Source of the DNA: Myxococcota bacterium
GTDB taxonomy: Bacteria; Myxococcota_A; Polyangia; JAAYKL01
Direction of reading: 5' to 3'
DNA: 35,136 nt
Assembly: GCA_025453525.1 (NCBI GenBank)
Contig: JALOQD010000008.1
Span: forward strand, 1 to 35,136
The position numbers and the translations under genes were made by a program. Below are positions 31,832 to 35,136 of the stretch, piece after piece. Position 1 is the stretch's first letter. Each line of letters opens with the position of its first letter. The notes below the pieces were generated by a model. It did not search any database. It was not told the origin of the DNA and worked only from the letters and a program-made list of their open reading frames with translations.

Positions 31832-33367
31832 ATGAGAACCTCCATCACGTTATTCCTGTGCGTCACAGCGCTCCTGCCCGCTTCGTCGTGGTCCCAGGAG
31901 GTCCGAAACGAAGGGCCGAGCGACACCGCGGCTCCCTCGGAAGCCGTTGCCGAGATTCCCCTCGCGCCTCAGGCAAAGGTCGCAGCCGAAGAGACGGCAC
32001 AACCAACCAAAGCGGCAACGGAGGCCGTTGCCCCCCAAGCCAACGAGGCCGCAGCAGCCACCACAGCTCCGGCTCCAGCGCCAGTGCCAACCCCTGTGCC
32101 GCCGCCGCCATCCCAGGGGCTGTCTCGGTTTGCGCAGGTTCACGCGGTTATGCAGTCGCTGCTCCTCTACCGCAACGACTCGGATTTCGATCGCACCAAG
32201 TCGGTGTACGAGCCAGATGGCCAGAGCGTCGCTGCCTTGGCGACGATCTTCGCTCCTAGCCTGCGCCTCAACGTGGAGAAGCTGTCGCTGTTCTACGCCA
32301 TGGAGCTCGGTCTCAACCTGTGGAGCCGAAACAACCCGGACCAATTCGACCCTACCGCGAACGACACGTTTTTCCTGAAGCACCGGGAGCTCTATGCCCA
32401 GGGCGATGCGCTCGGCGGCTTCTTTTCGTTCAGGGTCGGCTACCAACGCATCGCCGATCCCACTGGGCTCATGCTCAACCACTGGGCCGGCGCGGCGCGC
32501 TTCTGGTTCCTCGATCGCCCCGATGGCCTGGTGCTCGCCGTGGGCCAAGTGCCCGACGCCACCTACGAAGGTTTTGTCGTCGACGCGAACAACTTCGTGC
32601 ACGACACCTTCTTTGTCCAAGCGCATCACCGCTTTCTCCTCGCGAACGACAAGGTCGGGATCACGGCTGGCGCCTTGGTGCTCGCCGACAACCACGTCAT
32701 CGGCCGCAAGCTGACCTTGGCGACTCCGGTGCTCGGCCTCGATCTCAGGTTTGGCCCCCACGAGGCCTTTGCCAGCGTCGCTCTGCAGCTCGGCCGCAGC
32801 GACTTTGCCGCAACGACAGATGCAACCCATGTCGCCTATGCCGCCGAGCTCCACGGAGCCCTTCGCTGGCAGTACCTCGAAGCAGACATCAACGCCCTCG
32901 TCCTTTCCGGAGACGATTCCTACCTCGGCAATGACAGAAGCGGCGCGTTCCTCGCCTCGGGGAAGAACCACAGTGCGACGATCCTCCTGACCGAAGACGA
33001 GCTGCGGGATCGCGGCGACAACTTCGATGAGCGCATGGGAAAAAAGGACGGCGGGTTCTACGAGCTGCGCAGTGGCCTCGTGGTCGCCGACGTCAAGCTC
33101 ACGGGCATCGTCGGGCAGTATCTGCGGCCCGCGCTCATCGCCGGGCTGGGGCTTGTAACCAATCCCGACAACGCCTTGGGTAAGACCTTCGCCGGGGTGG
33201 AGGTCGACGCGGATTTCGGCGTCGTTTACAAAGACATCTTAGCGTTCCACCTCGTGGGTGGCCTGCTCGTGCCTGGCGGCGCGGCCGGTGCTCTCGTCAA
33301 CCGCATCGACCCATCGAAGAGCGACAACATATACCAGCTTCTCTCGACCTTGAGCGTCAGCTACTAA
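31832..33367 (+). CDS. Outer-membrane porin-like beta-barrel protein with Ala/Pro-rich periplasmic linker
   Basis: 511 residues, starting 4 bp after the GH5 stop with GAGAGGTGA before the ATG. A signal peptide (about 1-21) is followed by about 75 residues rich in Ala, Pro, Glu and Thr, ending PAPVPTPVPPPP, which could reach into the periplasm. The rest is a succession of amphipathic strands with aromatic girdle residues (LSLFYAMELGLNLWSR, FFSFRVGYQRIADPTG, ALRWQYLEADINALVL). It ends in LSTLSVSY, a C-terminal aromatic residue as required for barrel insertion. I do not recognise a named porin family. Its place between a surface glycosidase and a symporter suggests that it lets the released solute through the outer membrane. 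Confidence 0.7.
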   Translation: MRTSITLFLCVTALLPASSWSQEVRNEGPSDTAAPSEAVAEIPLAPQAKVAAEETAQPTKAATEAVAPQANEAAAATTAPAPAPVPTPVPPPPSQGLSRFAQVHAVMQSLLLYRNDSDFDRTKSVYEPDGQSVAALATIFAPSLRLNVEKLSLFYAMELGLNLWSRNNPDQFDPTANDTFFLKHRELYAQGDALGGFFSFRVGYQRIADPTGLMLNHWAGAARFWFLDRPDGLVLAVGQVPDATYEGFVVDANNFVHDTFFVQAHHRFLLANDKVGITAGALVLADNHVIGRKLTLATPVLGLDLRFGPHEAFASVALQLGRSDFAATTDATHVAYAAELHGALRWQYLEADINALVLSGDDSYLGNDRSGAFLASGKNHSATILLTEDELRDRGDNFDERMGKKDGGFYELRSGLVVADVKLTGIVGQYLRPALIAGLGLVTNPDNALGKTFAGVEVDADFGVVYKDILAFHLVGGLLVPGGAAGALVNRIDPSKSDNIYQLLSTLSVSY

Positions 33368-33382
33368 AAGCAAGGAGCAGTG

Positions 33383-35047
33383 ATGGCGATCATTCACCTT
33401 TCCCTCGTCGATTGGCTCATCATCGCCCTGTACTTCGTGGCGATCGTCGGCATTGGCCTCTACCTCAAGAAGTTCGCCGACAAAGGAGATGGGTTTTTCC
33501 TCGCCGGACGCCGCAACAGCTCCTGGGTCGCAGGGCTCGCGTTCGTCTCGGCCAATCTCGGAGCTCTGGAGATCCTCGGTTGGACCGGCGGCACCATGAA
33601 GTACGGCATGCTGGTGTCCCACTTCTACTGGGTGGGAGCCGTGCCGGCCATGCTGTTCTTGGCGCTCTACATGATGCCGTTTTACTACTCGAGCAAGATT
33701 CACTCGATCCCCGGGTATCTCCGCTTACGCTTCGACGAGAAGACCCGCGTGCTCAACGCCATCTCGTTTGCAATCATGACCGTGCTCATGAGCGGCATCA
33801 ATCTGTACCTCATGGCACTGGTGTTCCGAACCCTCCTCGGTTGGAACTGGAACGTCTCCATGTGGGTCTCGGCCCTTGCGGTCGCCTCCTACGTGACCCT
33901 GGGCGGATTGCTTTCGGCGATCTTCACCGAGATCGTGCAGTTCTTTCTCATCTGGTTCGGGCTGTTCCTCGTGTCGATCCTCGGCATCGTGGAGTTCGGC
34001 GGACTGTCCGCGATCTTCGAAGGTCTGCCCACGGAGATGGCCGGTCTGTGGTCCACCACGGGCAGCGCTGGCGACAATCCCATGGGCGTGACGTGGCTCG
34101 GCATCGTGCTGGGCCTGGGATGGGTGCTCTCCTTTGGTTACTGGACCACGGACTTCCTCATCGTGCAGCGCGCCTTTTCGGCCAAGGATCTGCGCTCGGC
34201 GCGCATGACGCCGATCGTCGCGGCGTTTTTCAAGATGGCCCTGCCGTTCATCGTAGTGGTGGCGGGTCTCGTGGCCTGGCGCCTGGCTGAGAGCGGCGAG
34301 CTGACCCTCATGATGAAGGACGACGGGCAGCCGGACTACAACTCAGCCCTGCCCCTGCTCATCGCCCGCTACTTCCCCCCTGGCCTCATCGGACTGGGGA
34401 TCACGGCGCTGCTCGCCGGGTTCATGGCAGGCCAAGCTGGCAACATCAGCGCGTTCAACACGGTGTGGACCTATGATCTCTACCGCGTGCTCTTCAAGAA
34501 GGACGCCACGGACGAGCATCTGGTGTGGGTGGGCCGCGTCACCACCATCGTCGGCATCCTGCTCAGCGTGGCGACCGCTTACTGGGCCATGCAGTTCCCC
34601 ACCATCATGGACTACATCCAGGCCATCTTCTCGTGGGTCAATGCGCCGCTGTTCGCCACCATGCTGCTGGGCATGTTCTGGAAGCGCTGCACCTCGGCCG
34701 GCGCGTTCTACGGACTCCTCGCCGGCATGGCCACGTCCTTCGGCATCTACCTCGGATTCAGGTTCGGCTTCCTTTCGCCCTACGCCACGCTCATCACCAT
34801 GACGCCGAATCCGAGCGACATGACCATGAACCTTTGGCAGGCGGTCTGGGCCTGGGTCGTGTGCTTCGGCGTCACCCTCGCCATCAGCCTTGCCACAAAA
34901 CCCAAAGCAGAGGCAGAGCTCGTGGGTCTCGTCAAAGGCCTCACCGAGAAGACCGTGGACAAGGACGTCCCACTTCTGCGGCGCCCGGCTTTCTGGGCTG
35001 CCGTGGCAGGCATCGCAGTCGTGGCTCTCAACGTGGCGTTCTTCTAA
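33383..35047 (+). CDS. Sodium:solute symporter (SSS family)
   Basis: 554 residues. The ATG at 33383 is chosen over the GTG three bases earlier because it leaves 5 bp to AAGGAG. About 13-14 transmembrane helices are visible. Signature regions are GDGFFLAGRRNSSWVAGLAF, the SANLGALEILGWTGGTMKYG loop of helix 1-2, SIPGYLRLRFDEKTR, and GLGITALLAGFMAGQAGNIS near the sodium site of helix 8. It belongs to the sugar/solute branch (SLC5-like) and should import a small solute with Na+ across the inner membrane. It begins 15 bp after the porin-like gene, so one transcript is likely. The actual substrate is presumably a product of the GH5 enzyme. Confidence 0.9.
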   Translation: MAIIHLSLVDWLIIALYFVAIVGIGLYLKKFADKGDGFFLAGRRNSSWVAGLAFVSANLGALEILGWTGGTMKYGMLVSHFYWVGAVPAMLFLALYMMPFYYSSKIHSIPGYLRLRFDEKTRVLNAISFAIMTVLMSGINLYLMALVFRTLLGWNWNVSMWVSALAVASYVTLGGLLSAIFTEIVQFFLIWFGLFLVSILGIVEFGGLSAIFEGLPTEMAGLWSTTGSAGDNPMGVTWLGIVLGLGWVLSFGYWTTDFLIVQRAFSAKDLRSARMTPIVAAFFKMALPFIVVVAGLVAWRLAESGELTLMMKDDGQPDYNSALPLLIARYFPPGLIGLGITALLAGFMAGQAGNISAFNTVWTYDLYRVLFKKDATDEHLVWVGRVTTIVGILLSVATAYWAMQFPTIMDYIQAIFSWVNAPLFATMLLGMFWKRCTSAGAFYGLLAGMATSFGIYLGFRFGFLSPYATLITMTPNPSDMTMNLWQAVWAWVVCFGVTLAISLATKPKAEAELVGLVKGLTEKTVDKDVPLLRRPAFWAAVAGIAVVALNVAFF

Positions 35048-35064
35048 AAATGAGGAAGAAGACG

Positions 35065-35136
35065 ATGACAAGCGAACCGCAAAAAGAAATGATCAGCATC
35101 TGGACCTGGGTGGGTCTGGTCCTCGGCGTCTACGGC
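35065..35136 (+). CDS. Small membrane protein downstream of the symporter, partial
   Basis: The first 24 codons are visible before the window ends. The ATG at 35065 follows GAGGAAGA; an in-frame ATG 15 bp upstream has no ribosome-binding site. The sequence runs MTSEPQKEMISIWTWVGLVL and then enters a hydrophobic helix. Short one- or two-helix proteins with an I.IW..VG..L..YG start are often encoded next to SSS-type symporters, possibly as accessory subunits. Confidence 0.6.
   Translation, partial: MTSEPQKEMISIWTWVGLVLGVYG

Overview
The window comes from a GC-rich (roughly 60%) Gram-negative bacterium. It encodes at least six exported proteins with Cys-anchored (lipobox) signal peptides, a TonB-dependent receptor, an outer-membrane porin-like barrel and a periplasmic two-component propeller sensor. 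Acidic Asp/Ser/Thr stalks behind the lipobox, large secreted multidomain enzymes, two orphan histidine kinases and a sigma54-like site suggest a Myxococcota / 'deltaproteobacterial' lineage. That placement is an inference from style; no rRNA or marker gene is present.

Layout. 1-1087: left edge with the N-terminus of a REP-type (Y1) transposase and a decayed NhaA antiporter fragment. 1088-7414: two secreted lipoproteins, a giant zinc-metalloprotease-like protein ending in Kazal-type inhibitor modules and an AttH/CrtC-like lipocalin-fold protein, followed by an intrinsic terminator. 7535-9082: hybrid histidine kinase. 9211-11698: an unrecognised, possibly frameshifted gene, a membrane-anchored hypothetical protein and a 2[4Fe-4S] ferredoxin-like protein. 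11871-13268: a lipoprotein of the erythromycin-esterase family. 13269-14062: a gene-poor stretch with REP-like palindromes, a 35-codon peptide gene preceded by a perfect palindrome, and a degenerate 8-bp tandem repeat. 14063-16583 (minus): glpD and an HDOD protein. 16735-17751: amidohydrolase.

17753-22977 (minus) is the best-defined system: promoter, cobalamin riboswitch, BtuB-like TonB-dependent receptor, beta-propeller lipoprotein, cobU, cobT. It reads as a vitamin-B12-repressed corrinoid capture and salvage operon. The propeller lipoprotein sits where a BtuG-type surface corrinoid binder would sit in Bacteroidetes.

23187-23708 encodes a stand-alone protein with two AsnC/Lrp-type ligand-binding (RAM-like) domains, behind a leader containing a run of 17 A. 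23767-28852 (minus) holds a Reg_prop/Y_Y_Y histidine kinase and a lipoprotein joining a carbohydrate-binding domain, a SUEL-type lectin and an endonuclease/exonuclease/phosphatase domain. 29278 to the right edge is a tight plus-strand cluster: GH5 endoglycoceramidase-like lipoprotein, outer-membrane barrel, sodium:solute symporter and a small membrane protein cut by the window end. It fits a release-and-import route for a glycoconjugate-derived solute.

No tRNA, rRNA, CRISPR array, prophage or complete insertion sequence was seen.
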